From: Perlucidibaca sp.
GTDB lineage: Bacteria > Pseudomonadota > Gammaproteobacteria > Pseudomonadales > Moraxellaceae
Direction of reading: 5' to 3'
DNA length: 64,000 nucleotides
Assembly: GCA_023265995.1 (NCBI GenBank)
Contig: JAHFSA010000001.1
Coordinates: 434,001-498,000, forward strand
Positions within the stretch are counted from its first letter, which is position 1. Every line of letters starts with the position of its first letter. A program made the translations under genes and the position numbers. This document shows positions 26,048 to 35,323 of the stretch, one piece after another. Below the pieces are notes generated by a model. It had not been told where the DNA came from. It worked only from the letters and a program-made list of their open reading frames with translations, and searched no databases.

Positions 26048-27435
26048 GCAGCGGCTCCGTGGCGTTCGCGCAGCGCCGCCAGCAGCTTCTGATGGATGCC
26101 GCCGAAGCCGCCATTGCTCATGATGACAATGGCGTCGCCCGGCACTGCCTCTGCCGTCAGACGTGCGATGACCGCAGGGATGTCGGATGCCACCTGCGCC
26201 GGCACCGGGCTGGCCGCCACCACGGGCGAGAGATCCCAGTCCAGGCCCGCCGGCTGATACCAGATCACCTGATCGGCGGCACTGGCGGACTCGGCCAGGC
26301 CATCCTTGTGCGAGCCCATGCGCATGGTGTTGGAGCGCGGCTCGATCACGGCCCAGATGCGCTGTTCGCCGGCACGGCCACGCAGACCTTCGAGCGTGGT
26401 GCGGATGGCCGTCGGGTGATGCGCGAAGTCATCGTAGACGGTAATGCCGTTGACGGTGCCGAGCAGCTCCATGCGCCGCTTCACGCCCGGGAAGGCGGAC
26501 AGTGCGGCCGCCGCCGTCACGACATCGACGCCGACATGGTGCGCGGCGGCAATGGTGGCCAGACCGTTGCGGACATTGTGCAGGCCGGTCAGCGCCCAGC
26601 GCACCTCGGCCACGCGTTCGCCGCCCTGGCGGATGGCATAGGTCGAGCCATCGGCCGACAGCGCCTCGGCCTGCCAGGCCGGAGCGCCGGCGCCATCGAC
26701 CGCCCCCAGCGCCAGTGACTCCACCGGCGTCCAGCAGCCCTTGGCGATGACCTCGGCCAGCGCCGGCTCGTCATCCGGCAGCAGGATGCGGCCCTCGCCG
26801 GGAATGGTGCGAACCAGATGATGGAACTGGCGCTGAATGGCCGCGAGGTCATCGAAGATGTCGGCGTGGTCGAATTCGAGATTGTTGAGGATGGCCGTGC
26901 GCGGCGCGTAGTGGACAAACTTCGAGCGCTTGTCGAAGAAGGCCGAGTCGTATTCGTCGGACTCGACCACGAAATAGCGGCCGCCGCCGAGACGGGCGCT
27001 GGCCTCGAAGCCCTGCGGCACGCCACCGATGAGGAAGCCCGGCTGCAGACCGGCCTGATCCAGCACCCAGGCCAGCATGGTGGTCGTGGTGGTCTTGCCG
27101 TGCGTGCCGGCGACACCGAGCACATGGCGCCCCTGCAGCACATGCTGCGCCAGCCAGGCCGGGCCGGAGGTGTAGGGAATACCCTGATTGAGCACGTACT
27201 CCACGGCCGGGTTGCCACGGCTCATGGCATTGCCGACCACCACCAGATCCGGATGCGGCTGCAGATGTTCGGGCTTGTAGCCCTCCATCAGGCTGATGCC
27301 CTGGGCCTCGAGCTGGGTGCTCATGGGCGGATAGACGCTGGCGTCGCTGCCGCTGACCTCGTGACCGAGTTCCTTGGCGAGCACGGCCAGCGAGCCCATG
27401 AAGGTGCCGCAGATGCCGAGGATGTGAATGTGCAT
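26044..27435 (-). CDS. mpl: UDP-N-acetylmuramate:L-alanyl-gamma-D-glutamyl-meso-diaminopimelate ligase
   Basis: Mpl re-attaches recovered murein tripeptide to UDP-MurNAc in cell-wall recycling. The 463-residue Mur ligase has the N-terminal HIHILGICGTFMGSLA that distinguishes Mpl from MurC, the ATP loop GTHGKTTTT and the C-terminal NGGFGGIH segment. It begins 3 bp after the stop of the upstream membrane-protein gene and overlaps crcB by 4 bp. Confidence 0.96.
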   Translation of the reverse strand: MHIHILGICGTFMGSLAVLAKELGHEVSGSDASVYPPMSTQLEAQGISLMEGYKPEHLQPHPDLVVVGNAMSRGNPAVEYVLNQGIPYTSGPAWLAQHVLQGRHVLGVAGTHGKTTTTTMLAWVLDQAGLQPGFLIGGVPQGFEASARLGGGRYFVVESDEYDSAFFDKRSKFVHYAPRTAILNNLEFDHADIFDDLAAIQRQFHHLVRTIPGEGRILLPDDEPALAEVIAKGCWTPVESLALGAVDGAGAPAWQAEALSADGSTYAIRQGGERVAEVRWALTGLHNVRNGLATIAAAHHVGVDVVTAAAALSAFPGVKRRMELLGTVNGITVYDDFAHHPTAIRTTLEGLRGRAGEQRIWAVIEPRSNTMRMGSHKDGLAESASAADQVIWYQPAGLDWDLSPVVAASPVPAQVASDIPAVIARLTAEAVPGDAIVIMSNGGFGGIHQKLLAALRERHGAAA

Positions 27436-27438
27436 GTA

Positions 27439-27978
27439 TTACTTTCCTTGCGTGGCTGCCGGGCTCGGCAGCAGATCCGGGAACAGCATGAGCGTCAGCA
27501 CCATGACTGCGAACAACGGCGCCAGGGCGAGCAGCACACCCTGCCAGCGCGGCACTTCCAGCGATTCCTGATAGACGAAGGCGCGCGCCGTCAGGCTCCA
27601 CAGCGTCATCACGATCTGCAGGACGAAGACGAGGCCGATCAGGCTCTGGCCGGCCGCCAGCAGCAGCGCCACCGGCGCCGCCAGCACGGTGATCATGGTA
27701 TCGATCAGCACCAGGCCGGTGTAGGACTGCACCCAGCGGTTGCTCCAGTCACGCCGCCTGAGCAGCAGCCAGAGCCAGGCCGCCTCGGCCGCCAGCGCCA
27801 TGACGGAAAGCTGCAGGACAGGGCGATCCATGCCGCTGTCCGCCAGCTGCTGGATGAGAAAGCTGACCACCAGGTTGATGATCACCAGCGGCAGGATCAG
27901 GCGCGGCTGATAAGGCAGGGCGGACGGGCCGGCACGGAAACAGATGAGCTGCCAGCCCATCGACAAAACGGCTTTCAT
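27439..27978 (-). CDS. Uncharacterised inner-membrane protein upstream of mpl
   Basis: I do not recognise this 179-residue protein. About four hydrophobic segments are visible (around LPLVIINLVVSFLI, LSVMALAAEAAWLWLLL, a VLIDTMITVLAAPVALLLA region, and VLLALAPLFAVMVLTLML). The first 20 residues and short loops are the only polar parts. It precedes mpl by 3 bp and is surely co-transcribed with it, so a link to envelope or cell-wall recycling is possible but unproven. Confidence 0.8.
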   Translation of the reverse strand: MKAVLSMGWQLICFRAGPSALPYQPRLILPLVIINLVVSFLIQQLADSGMDRPVLQLSVMALAAEAAWLWLLLRRRDWSNRWVQSYTGLVLIDTMITVLAAPVALLLAAGQSLIGLVFVLQIVMTLWSLTARAFVYQESLEVPRWQGVLLALAPLFAVMVLTLMLFPDLLPSPAATQGK

Positions 27979-28080
27979 GAATCACTCTGCTGACAAAGGG
28001 CGTCCGCGATTCTCGCAAAGACCGGGCGCCACGTCATCCCGCCCGGCACGCCGGATATTGCCCGCAGGAGCCATTGTCCC

Positions 28081-28206
28081 ATGCCCGCACGCGAACCGCT
28101 CCCGGTCAGCTTCCGACCGTTCTGGAATTTCCTGCTGCTGATGCTGGTGCTGACCGTCGTCATCGGCCTGGCCTCAGCCATCACCGGACTTGCCCTGTCC
28201 GGCTGA
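28081..28206 (+). CDS. Predicted 41-residue single-span membrane peptide
   Basis: An ATG after AGGAG (10-nt spacing) opens a 41-codon frame ending at TGA 28204-28206. The product has a short polar N-terminus with Arg and Trp (SFRPFWNF) and one hydrophobic span of about 20 residues (LLLMLVLTVVIGLA...ITGLAL). Most codons end in G or C, matching the coding bias of the neighbours, which argues against chance. It lies about 50 bp before purE in the same direction and divergent from the 27439 gene. The function and family are unknown. Confidence 0.6.
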   Translation: MPAREPLPVSFRPFWNFLLLMLVLTVVIGLASAITGLALSG

Positions 28207-28255
28207 ATGCTAGAAAATGCGCGGTTTTCAACCGCACCGGTATGGCATGGCCACT

Positions 28256-28771
28256 ATGAGCGCATCACCTTCTGCAGCACAGCCGCTGGTCGGCATCATC
28301 ATGGGCTCCCAGTCCGACTGGGCGACCATGGAGCATGCCGCCAACACGCTGCGTGATCTTGGCGTTGCCTTCGAAGCGGAAGTGGTTTCCGCCCATCGCA
28401 CGCCTGACAAGCTCTTCGCCTACGCCGAAGCCGCCCAGGGTCGCGGCATCCAGGTCATCATCGCCGGAGCCGGCGGTGCCGCCCACCTGCCCGGCATGTG
28501 CGCCGCCAAGACCGCCCTGCCCGTGCTCGGCGTGCCGGTGCAGTCGCATGCCCTCAACGGCCTCGACTCGCTGCTCTCGATCGTGCAGATGCCCGGTGGC
28601 GTGCCGGTCGGCACCCTGGCCATCGGCAAGGCCGGCGCCATCAATGCCGCCCTGCTCGCGACCCAGATACTGGCACTGCAGAATCCGGCCCTGCGCAGCG
28701 CCATCGAGGCCTTCCGTCATCGCCAGACCGAAACCGTGCTGGCCCACCCGATTCCTGGAGTGACGGGATGA
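28256..28771 (+). CDS. purE: N5-carboxyaminoimidazole ribonucleotide mutase
   Basis: PurE converts N5-CAIR to CAIR in purine synthesis. The 171-residue protein has the class I signature: [20 protein letters not shown] and the [11 protein letters not shown] loop. The start at 28256 was chosen by homology; an in-frame ATG at 28247 is possible and neither has a good ribosome-binding site. A hairpin GCGGTT-TTC-AACCGC (28221-28235) and an extended -10-like TGCTAGAAA lie just upstream. The stop overlaps the purK start (ATGA). Confidence 0.96.
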   Translation: MSASPSAAQPLVGIIMGSQSDWATMEHAANTLRDLGVAFEAEVVSAHRTPDKLFAYAEAAQGRGIQVIIAGAGGAAHLPGMCAAKTALPVLGVPVQSHALNGLDSLLSIVQMPGGVPVGTLAIGKAGAINAALLATQILALQNPALRSAIEAFRHRQTETVLAHPIPGVTG

Positions 28772-29892
28772 GCCTGCGCATCGGCGTCCTCGGCGGTGGC
28801 CAGCTCGGCCGCATGATGGCCCTCGCCGGCTATCCGCTGAACCTGTCGTTCTCGTTCTTCGACAAGGCCGAGGACTGCCCGTCCGCCGCCCTCGGCGCGC
28901 GCTTCGGCGATGCCGACTACAGCGACGAGAGCCTGCAGGCCTTCATCGACTCCGCCGATGTCTTCACCTACGAATTCGAGAACATCCCGACGCGCTGGGT
29001 CGAAGCCATTGCCGCCCGCAAGCCGGTCTATCCCGGCGTGAAGTCGCTCGCGGTGTCGCAGAACCGCATCAACGAAAAGCGCCTGTTCGCCGAGCTCAAC
29101 ATTCCGTCGGCGCGCTTCGCCGAGATTCGTGGCGAAGACGACCTGCATCAGGCCATCGCCACGCTGGGCCTGCCGCTGGTGGTCAAGACCGTGACCGAAG
29201 GCTATGACGGCAAGGGCCAGTTCCTGCTGCGCGATGCCGCTCAGGTCGGCGCCTGCTGGGCTGCCATCGGCGCCAGCGTGCCGCTGATCGCGGAAGAGTT
29301 CATCCAGTTCAAGCGCGAGCTGTCGATCATCGCCGTGCGCGGCCAGAACGGCGAAACCCGCTTCTACCCGCTGGCCGAGAATCACCACAACCACGGCATT
29401 CTCAGCCACTCCATCGTGCCGGCGCCGCTGCTCGACGAGAATACCCAGCTCACCGCCGAGCGCTACATCTCGTCCATCCTGCACGAGCTCGGCCATGTCG
29501 GCGTGCTCACCCTGGAGCTGTTCGAGACGCGCAACGGCCTGCTCGCCAACGAGACCGCGCCGCGCGTGCACAACTCGGGGCACTGGAGCATCGAAGGCGC
29601 GCACAGCTCGCAGTTCGAGAATCACGTGCGCGCCGTCGCCGGCCTGCCGCTGGGCTCGACCCGCGCCGAGAAGCCGAGCGCCATGATCAACATCATCGGC
29701 AAGCACCCGATCGCGGCCGACGTCCTGCGTGTCACCGACGCCCACCTGCACCTCTATGGCAAGAGCGAGCGCGAAGGCCGCAAGCTCGGCCACATCACCG
29801 TCACCGCCGACTCCTACCCGGAGCTCAGCATGCGCATGAACCGCCTGGCCGAAGTCCTGCCCAACCCCATGGCGCTGCATCTCTCGCGCTGA
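28768..29892 (+). CDS. purK: N5-carboxyaminoimidazole ribonucleotide synthase
   Basis: PurK is the ATP-grasp enzyme that makes N5-CAIR from AIR, bicarbonate and ATP, feeding PurE. The 374-residue product has the N-terminal [12 protein letters not shown], the ATP-grasp segment [14 protein letters not shown] and the metal/phosphate motif [13 protein letters not shown] (NE[ML]APR in most relatives, so Thr here is a mild variant). It overlaps purE by 4 bp. Confidence 0.97.
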   Translation: MSLRIGVLGGGQLGRMMALAGYPLNLSFSFFDKAEDCPSAALGARFGDADYSDESLQAFIDSADVFTYEFENIPTRWVEAIAARKPVYPGVKSLAVSQNRINEKRLFAELNIPSARFAEIRGEDDLHQAIATLGLPLVVKTVTEGYDGKGQFLLRDAAQVGACWAAIGASVPLIAEEFIQFKRELSIIAVRGQNGETRFYPLAENHHNHGILSHSIVPAPLLDENTQLTAERYISSILHELGHVGVLTLELFETRNGLLANETAPRVHNSGHWSIEGAHSSQFENHVRAVAGLPLGSTRAEKPSAMINIIGKHPIAADVLRVTDAHLHLYGKSEREGRKLGHITVTADSYPELSMRMNRLAEVLPNPMALHLSR

Positions 29893-30000
29893 CGCCACTG
29901 ATGCCGCTGGCGCAACAATTCGTTGTGCCGGCGGCGATTTATCAGAAAGCTCGCAAGCCCTAGGCTAGCTTCATGTCACATACGACAGGAGGCTACTGCC

Positions 30001-30690
30001 ATGATCCGGATTCACCCCAACGAAGAACGCGGCCAGGTCGAGCACGGCTGGCTCAGCGCGCGCCACAGCTTTTCCTTCTCGTCCTGGTACGATCCCCGCC
30101 ACATGGGCGTCTCCGCCCTGCGCGTGATCAACCAGGATATCGTGGCTGCACACAAGGGCTTCGGCCAGCACCCGCACGACAACATGGAGATTCTCACCTA
30201 CGTCCTGCGCGGCCGCCTGCAGCACACTGACACACTGGGCAATCGTGCCGAGATCCGCGCCGGTGAACTGCAGCTGATGAGCGCCGGCACCGGCATCCAG
30301 CACAGCGAAGTCAATCCGGGCGACGAGCCGCTGGAGCTGCTGCAGATCTGGCTCTTCCCGAATGTGCGCGATGCCGCGCCGCGCTATGCCCAGAAGACCT
30401 TCCCGCATCTCACTGGTCTGCAGCGCGTGGTGGCACCGGAAGGTGAGGATGCAGAGGCGCTGCCGATACGGCAGGATGCCAGCATCTATCGCGGTGAGCT
30501 GGAGGCCGGCGAGGTCACCAATCATCATCTCGATGACGGTCGCTCGGCCTGGCTGCAAGTCATCTCAGGCAGCGTGCAGCTCAACAACCGGCTGCTGCAG
30601 CCTGGTGATGGCGCCGAGGTCAGAGCGGAAAGCCAGTTGCAGCTGGAGGCGGTGAGCAGCACCGAGTTCCTGCTCTTCGATCTGCCCTGA
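30001..30690 (+). CDS. Pirin family protein
   Basis: This 229-residue bicupin is a pirin. Metal-site residues are seen in GQHPHDNMEILTYV and GTGIQHSE, with the N-terminal pirin box around FSFSSWYDPRHMG. Bacterial pirins (YhhW type) can act as quercetin dioxygenases or as regulators of metabolic enzymes; which applies here is unknown. A perfect AGGAGG site 7 nt before the ATG fixes the start. A nitroreductase gene follows 45 bp later. Confidence 0.92.
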   Translation: MIRIHPNEERGQVEHGWLSARHSFSFSSWYDPRHMGVSALRVINQDIVAAHKGFGQHPHDNMEILTYVLRGRLQHTDTLGNRAEIRAGELQLMSAGTGIQHSEVNPGDEPLELLQIWLFPNVRDAAPRYAQKTFPHLTGLQRVVAPEGEDAEALPIRQDASIYRGELEAGEVTNHHLDDGRSAWLQVISGSVQLNNRLLQPGDGAEVRAESQLQLEAVSSTEFLLFDLP

Positions 30691-30735
30691 GCCAGGCTCC
30701 GCGCCAGCCACCCTTTTGCGCAATGAGGAGATGAC

Positions 30736-31326
30736 ATGAGCAACGCTCTCGACACCCGCGCCCTGGAGCAGCTGTTTCTTGCCGCCCGCACGCACCATGC
30801 CTGGCTGGACAAACCAGTCAGCGCGGACACGCTGCAGCAGCTCTACGCGCTGGCCATCATGGGCCCGACCTCGGCCAACTGCCTGCCGGCACGCTTCGTG
30901 TTCGTGCAGAGCCCGGAGGCCAAGGCCCGGCTCGAACCATTCCTGGCTCCCGGCAATGTCGAACAGACACGGGCGGCACCGGTGACCGTCATCGTCGCGC
31001 ATGACCATGACTTCCCCGAACATCTGCCGCGTCTGTTCCCGTTCACCGACGCGCGCAGCTGGTTCGTCGGCAACGAGGCCAAGATCGCTGAAACCGCACT
31101 GCGCAACGGCAGCCTGCAAGGCGCCTATCTGCTGCTCGCCGCACGCGCTCTCGGTCTCGATGCCGGCCCCATGTCCGGTTTCGACAATGCCGGCGTCGAT
31201 GGCGAATTCTTCGCCGGCACCCGCGTGCGCAGCAATTTCCTCATCAACATCGGCTACGGCGATGCCGGCAAGCTGCATCCGCGCGCACCGCGCCCGGCCT
31301 TCGCCGAGTACGCGCGCATCCTGTAA
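30736..31326 (+). CDS. RutE/HadB-like nitroreductase family protein (malonic semialdehyde reductase type)
   Basis: The 196-residue flavoprotein of the nitroreductase fold resembles RutE, which reduces malonic semialdehyde in uracil breakdown. The family signature is [16 protein letters not shown] near residue 40 and the C-terminal [10 protein letters not shown]. It has a strong GAGGAG site before the ATG. No rut genes are nearby, so the substrate is uncertain. It follows the pirin gene in the same direction and may share its transcript. Confidence 0.85.
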   Translation: MSNALDTRALEQLFLAARTHHAWLDKPVSADTLQQLYALAIMGPTSANCLPARFVFVQSPEAKARLEPFLAPGNVEQTRAAPVTVIVAHDHDFPEHLPRLFPFTDARSWFVGNEAKIAETALRNGSLQGAYLLLAARALGLDAGPMSGFDNAGVDGEFFAGTRVRSNFLINIGYGDAGKLHPRAPRPAFAEYARIL

Positions 31327-31416
31327 TGCCATGACTGTCGCTCCGGGGTACAGACGCCAGCTTGACGCCCCGGCTGTGGCGACTAGGATCGGGAGACAGT
31401 CCGTCCCGGAGTCGCC

Positions 31417-32730
31417 ATGAGTCAGCCCCCCGCCAGCGCCACCCGCCGCTTCCTGCAACTGGCCGGCATGACGGCGCGCATCAGTGGTGATGTCGCCCGT
31501 GATCGCTGGCAACGCCTGTGGCATAACGAGCAGGATCGCAGCGTGCAGGATGCCGCGCTCTATTCCCGCATAGGCCGGGAAATCGCCGGCACCCTGGGTG
31601 AAATGAAAGGCGCCGTCATGAAGGTCGGCCAGATCGTCTCGCAATACCGGGACATACTGCCGCCGGAGCTGCTGGACGCCCTCGGCACCCTGCAGAAGGA
31701 CTCGCCTCCCCGCCCCTTCAGCGACATCGAGCCGCGCCTGCGCGAGGCCTTCGGCAATGACCTCTCGGCGCACTTCGACTACATCGACCACACCGCCCTG
31801 GCCTCGGCCTCGATTGCCCAGGTGCATCGCGCGCGTACCCGTGACGGCCGCGAAGTGGTCATCAAGGTGCAGTATCCCGGAGTCGATGCCGCCGTCGACT
31901 CCGACCTGCGCCAGCTCCAGCTCGCCTTCAAGATCGCGCGCGTGCTGCCGGTTTCCGGCGAGCTGCTCGATGCCCTCTTCGCCGAAATCCGGCGCAGCCT
32001 GCATGAAGAGCTGGACTATCGCCACGAAGCCGAAGCCATAGAAGCGTTCCGCACCTTTCACGCGCATGAGCCACGAGTGGTGATCCCGGCCGTGCTGCCC
32101 GAACTCAGCAGCACGCGCGTGCTGACGCTGCAGTACGAACCAGGCGACCCGCTGGCGGAGCTGGGCGAGCGCTACGACGCCGACACCCGCAATGCCATCG
32201 GCATGCTGCTGTTCCGCACCCTGGGCGAGCAGATCTACCACTTCCGCCGCGTGCACTGCGATCCGCACCCCGGCAACTTCGCCGCACGTCCGGATGGCTC
32301 ACTGGTGATCTATGACTTCGGCTGCATAAAAGCGCTGTCGCAAGACATCGTCGACAGCTATGGCGCGCTGACGAACGCCGCGCTGCAAAGCGATGCCGGC
32401 GGCCTGGAAAACGGATTGATCCGGCTGGGCGCGCGCAATACCCGGCACACGCTGGCACTGGCGCACGAGTTCTACACGCCGTGGATCAAGCTGATGCAGG
32501 AAAGTTTCGCGGAGGAGGCGGTGGACTTCGGCAGCTTTCCGCTGGCCGAACAGGTCATCAAGCTGAGTCGCAAGGCCATGCCGCATTGGCGGGCCTTTCA
32601 GCCGGTACCCGAGATCGTGATGATCAATCGTGCCCTTGGCGGGCACTACTGGAACCTGCGTCAGCTCGGCTGCCATCTGGCGCTGCGACCCTTGCTGACA
32701 CAGGTGCTGCTCGACTCAGGGCGTGCCTGA
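31417..32730 (+). CDS. ABC1/AarF/UbiB family kinase-like protein (second paralogue)
   Basis: The 437-residue protein has the full ABC1 core: KxGQ motif (MKVGQIVSQ), Ala-rich loop (LASASIAQVH), the VIKVQYPG lysine, the catalytic HCDPHPGNF and metal-binding IYDFGC. No C-terminal membrane helices are evident, unlike classical UbiB, so it is more like a soluble ADCK/YegI-type member. It ends 15 bp inside the 3' end of convergent gspD. Its physiological role is unknown. Confidence 0.9.
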   Translation: MSQPPASATRRFLQLAGMTARISGDVARDRWQRLWHNEQDRSVQDAALYSRIGREIAGTLGEMKGAVMKVGQIVSQYRDILPPELLDALGTLQKDSPPRPFSDIEPRLREAFGNDLSAHFDYIDHTALASASIAQVHRARTRDGREVVIKVQYPGVDAAVDSDLRQLQLAFKIARVLPVSGELLDALFAEIRRSLHEELDYRHEAEAIEAFRTFHAHEPRVVIPAVLPELSSTRVLTLQYEPGDPLAELGERYDADTRNAIGMLLFRTLGEQIYHFRRVHCDPHPGNFAARPDGSLVIYDFGCIKALSQDIVDSYGALTNAALQSDAGGLENGLIRLGARNTRHTLALAHEFYTPWIKLMQESFAEEAVDFGSFPLAEQVIKLSRKAMPHWRAFQPVPEIVMINRALGGHYWNLRQLGCHLALRPLLTQVLLDSGRA

Positions 32731-35319
32731 GCCGGACTGCGGGTTTTCCGGCACGTAGTAGACGTTGCCGCTCTTGGTGCGAATCCTGCGCATGCCATCC
32801 TTGCTCGTCGTCGCAGCGGGAGCAGGCTCGGCAGCAGGCGCCGTGGCGGCCGGCTGCGACTCGGGCTGGTACGGACGCGCCACCGGTTCGGAGCTGCTGC
32901 TTGCCGCCGGCCTGCTGGCCGGGAAGGCATAAGGCGAACCGGCATCCGGTTCGGTCGCACTGAACGGGCGCGCACCAGCCGCCGGCGTCACCGTCGGCGG
33001 CACATACGCGCTGGCGGCAGGAGCCGGGGCAGGAGCAGGCTGAGGTGCCGGAGCAGGTGTCGGCGTCGGCTGATAGCTAGCCACCGGGGCTGGCTGCGGC
33101 GCGGCTACGGGCTGGGGAGCAGGCATCGGCTCGGCCTGAATGGGCTCGTTCAGCTGTGCGGCATAGACCTGCGGCTCGCTGTCAGCGGCCGGCGCGGCCT
33201 GGGCAGCCGGAGCCGGGGCCGGCTCCGCGATCGGAGCAGCCGGACGCGCTGCCGGAGCAGGAGCGGGAGCCGCCGACGGAGCCGGACGCGCTTCCTGGGC
33301 GCCATCACGCTGCATGCCACCCTGATAGATATCCTGGATATTGACCGGCAGCCTGGTCAGTCGCCCTTCGGAATCGACTCCGAGATCGATGCTGCGCACC
33401 GAGGCGTACTGCTTCTGCGTCAGTGCCGACGCCGTGCCGGCATCACGCAGGATGGTCGGCTGCAGGAACACCAGCAGGTTGCGCTTGACGCGGGTATCGC
33501 TGGTCGAGCGGAAGAGCACGCCCAGACCCGGAATATCGCCGAGGAACGGCACCTTGCTGACCGACTTCTTCACATCATCCTGCACCAGGCCGCCGAGCAC
33601 GATGGTCTGGCCGTCATCGGCAAGAATGGTGGTCTTGATCGAGCGCTTGTTGGTGATGAGGTCGGACGACTTGATGCCATCCACCGACGGCACCACCGAG
33701 GACACTTCCTGCTCGACATCGAGACGCACGGTGCCACCCTCGCTGAGCGACGGCGTGACCTTGAGCGTGATGCCCACGTCCTGGCGCTGGATGGTGGTGA
33801 ACGGATTGGTGACACCCGAACCCGTGGTGCCGGTGGAACCGGTGATGAAGGGCACGTTCTGGCCGACAACGATCTTGGCTTCCTGGTTGTCCATGGTCAG
33901 GATGCTCGGAGTCGACAGCAGGTTGGCGTCGGTCACGGAGTTGAGGGCCTGGATGAGCGCACCGTAGAACGTGCGGTTGCCCTGCGAGTCCTTCCTCGAG
34001 TTGCCGAAACCGATGGCCGCACCCTGACCGATGCCGGCGGCGGTGACATCTCCGGTCGCGGCAGCGGTGGCGATGTTGACCAGGCTGGCACCGGCGTTGT
34101 TGAAGTTGATCAGGCCGACACCCGCGGACGGATCACCGGCGGCCCACTGCACTCCGAGCTGGGCGGCGTTGTCACCCGATACCTCGACAATGGCGGCCTG
34201 GATAAGCACCTGGGCGCGACGCGTATCGAGATCGGCGAGCACCGATTCGATCTGGCGAATCTGCGCCGGCTTGGCGCGCACGATCAGGGCATTCTGGGTC
34301 TCGTCGGCGATCAGGCTGGACGAGCCGATGGTGATGGTCGTGGTGGCGGCCGGATGCGCCTGGCTGTTGCTTCCCGAGCTGCCGTCAGCAGCCGTCGAGG
34401 ACAGGTTGTTCACCGGTGCCGAGGCACTGCTGGTCGCGACCTTGTCGTCGCTGCCGGCGAGCACGCCCTTGAGCACCTCGGCCACCTGGCGGGCACTGGC
34501 GTACTTGAGGCGGAAGACCTTGACGCTTTCGCTGACCGAATCCGGAGCATCGTCGAGATTGCGGATCACGGCACGCACACGGTCACGCAGGATGCGGTCG
34601 CCGCGCACCAGCAGGCGATTGGTGCGGTCATCGGCGACCACGCGGATCTTGCCGGCAGGCTTGCCATCCCTGCCCTGCGCCGCGGCACCGGACTCCATGC
34701 TCTCGAGCACGCTGATGAGATCGCTGGCGCGGCCGTTGCGCACCGGAATGATCTCGATGGCATCGTCCTGCTCGCCACTGTCGAGCTCGCGCACGATGGC
34801 TTCCATGGCATCGGCATTGCTGGCGCGGTCGGAGATGATCAGGGCATTGGCCCCGGGCACCGACGCCATGTGGGCGAACTGCGGCATCATCGGACGCAGC
34901 GCCGCCAGCAGCTCGTTGGCATTGGCCTGTTTGAGGATGAGCACGCGCGTGACCAGCTGCTCGCCGGCGGCATGACCGCCGAGGTCGACACGCACACCCG
35001 CCTGGCGGGCATTGGTATCGGGCAGGATCTTCACCACCGGGCCGTTGTTGACCGCGGCAAAGCCGTTGATGCTGAGCACGCTCTGGAACAGTTCGTAGAG
35101 CTCGCCGGAAGTCATGGCACGACTGGAGACCACCGTGACCGTGCCCTTGACGCGAGGATCGACGACAAAGTTCTTGCCGGTGATTTCGGCCATTTCATTG
35201 ACCAGCGCCGAAATGTCCGCGTCCTTGAGATTGATCTTCCAGGTCTTGGCAGCCCAGATCGACGGACTGGCCAGCAGCAGCAGGCTGAGCGCGAGGGGCT
35301 TCAGGGTATGCATTTTCAT
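32716..35319 (-). CDS. gspD: Type II secretion system secretin GspD with long Pro/Ala-rich tail
   Basis: GspD forms the outer-membrane pore of the type II secretion system. The 867-residue precursor has a signal peptide (LALSLLLLASPSIWA), N0-N3 domains (KTWKINLKDADISALV, ISDRASNADAMEAIVREL) and the secretin core with VPFITGS, VGITLKVTPSLSEGG and FLGDIPGLGVLFRS, ending near residue 645. After residue 670 comes a roughly 200-residue Pro/Ala-rich low-complexity tail ending in RIRTKSGNVYYVPENPQ. The start at 35319 lies 4 bp after gspC. The tail is much longer than in textbook GspD. Confidence 0.95.
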   Translation of the reverse strand: MKMHTLKPLALSLLLLASPSIWAAKTWKINLKDADISALVNEMAEITGKNFVVDPRVKGTVTVVSSRAMTSGELYELFQSVLSINGFAAVNNGPVVKILPDTNARQAGVRVDLGGHAAGEQLVTRVLILKQANANELLAALRPMMPQFAHMASVPGANALIISDRASNADAMEAIVRELDSGEQDDAIEIIPVRNGRASDLISVLESMESGAAAQGRDGKPAGKIRVVADDRTNRLLVRGDRILRDRVRAVIRNLDDAPDSVSESVKVFRLKYASARQVAEVLKGVLAGSDDKVATSSASAPVNNLSSTAADGSSGSNSQAHPAATTTITIGSSSLIADETQNALIVRAKPAQIRQIESVLADLDTRRAQVLIQAAIVEVSGDNAAQLGVQWAAGDPSAGVGLINFNNAGASLVNIATAAATGDVTAAGIGQGAAIGFGNSRKDSQGNRTFYGALIQALNSVTDANLLSTPSILTMDNQEAKIVVGQNVPFITGSTGTTGSGVTNPFTTIQRQDVGITLKVTPSLSEGGTVRLDVEQEVSSVVPSVDGIKSSDLITNKRSIKTTILADDGQTIVLGGLVQDDVKKSVSKVPFLGDIPGLGVLFRSTSDTRVKRNLLVFLQPTILRDAGTASALTQKQYASVRSIDLGVDSEGRLTRLPVNIQDIYQGGMQRDGAQEARPAPSAAPAPAPAARPAAPIAEPAPAPAAQAAPAADSEPQVYAAQLNEPIQAEPMPAPQPVAAPQPAPVASYQPTPTPAPAPQPAPAPAPAASAYVPPTVTPAAGARPFSATEPDAGSPYAFPASRPAASSSSEPVARPYQPESQPAATAPAAEPAPAATTSKDGMRRIRTKSGNVYYVPENPQSGSGTP

Positions 35320-35323
35320 GTGC

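Noticed and set aside
28190-28255. PurR operator before purE
   Set aside because: No ACGCAAACG-type palindrome is present; only a small GCGGTT/AACCGC stem is seen.
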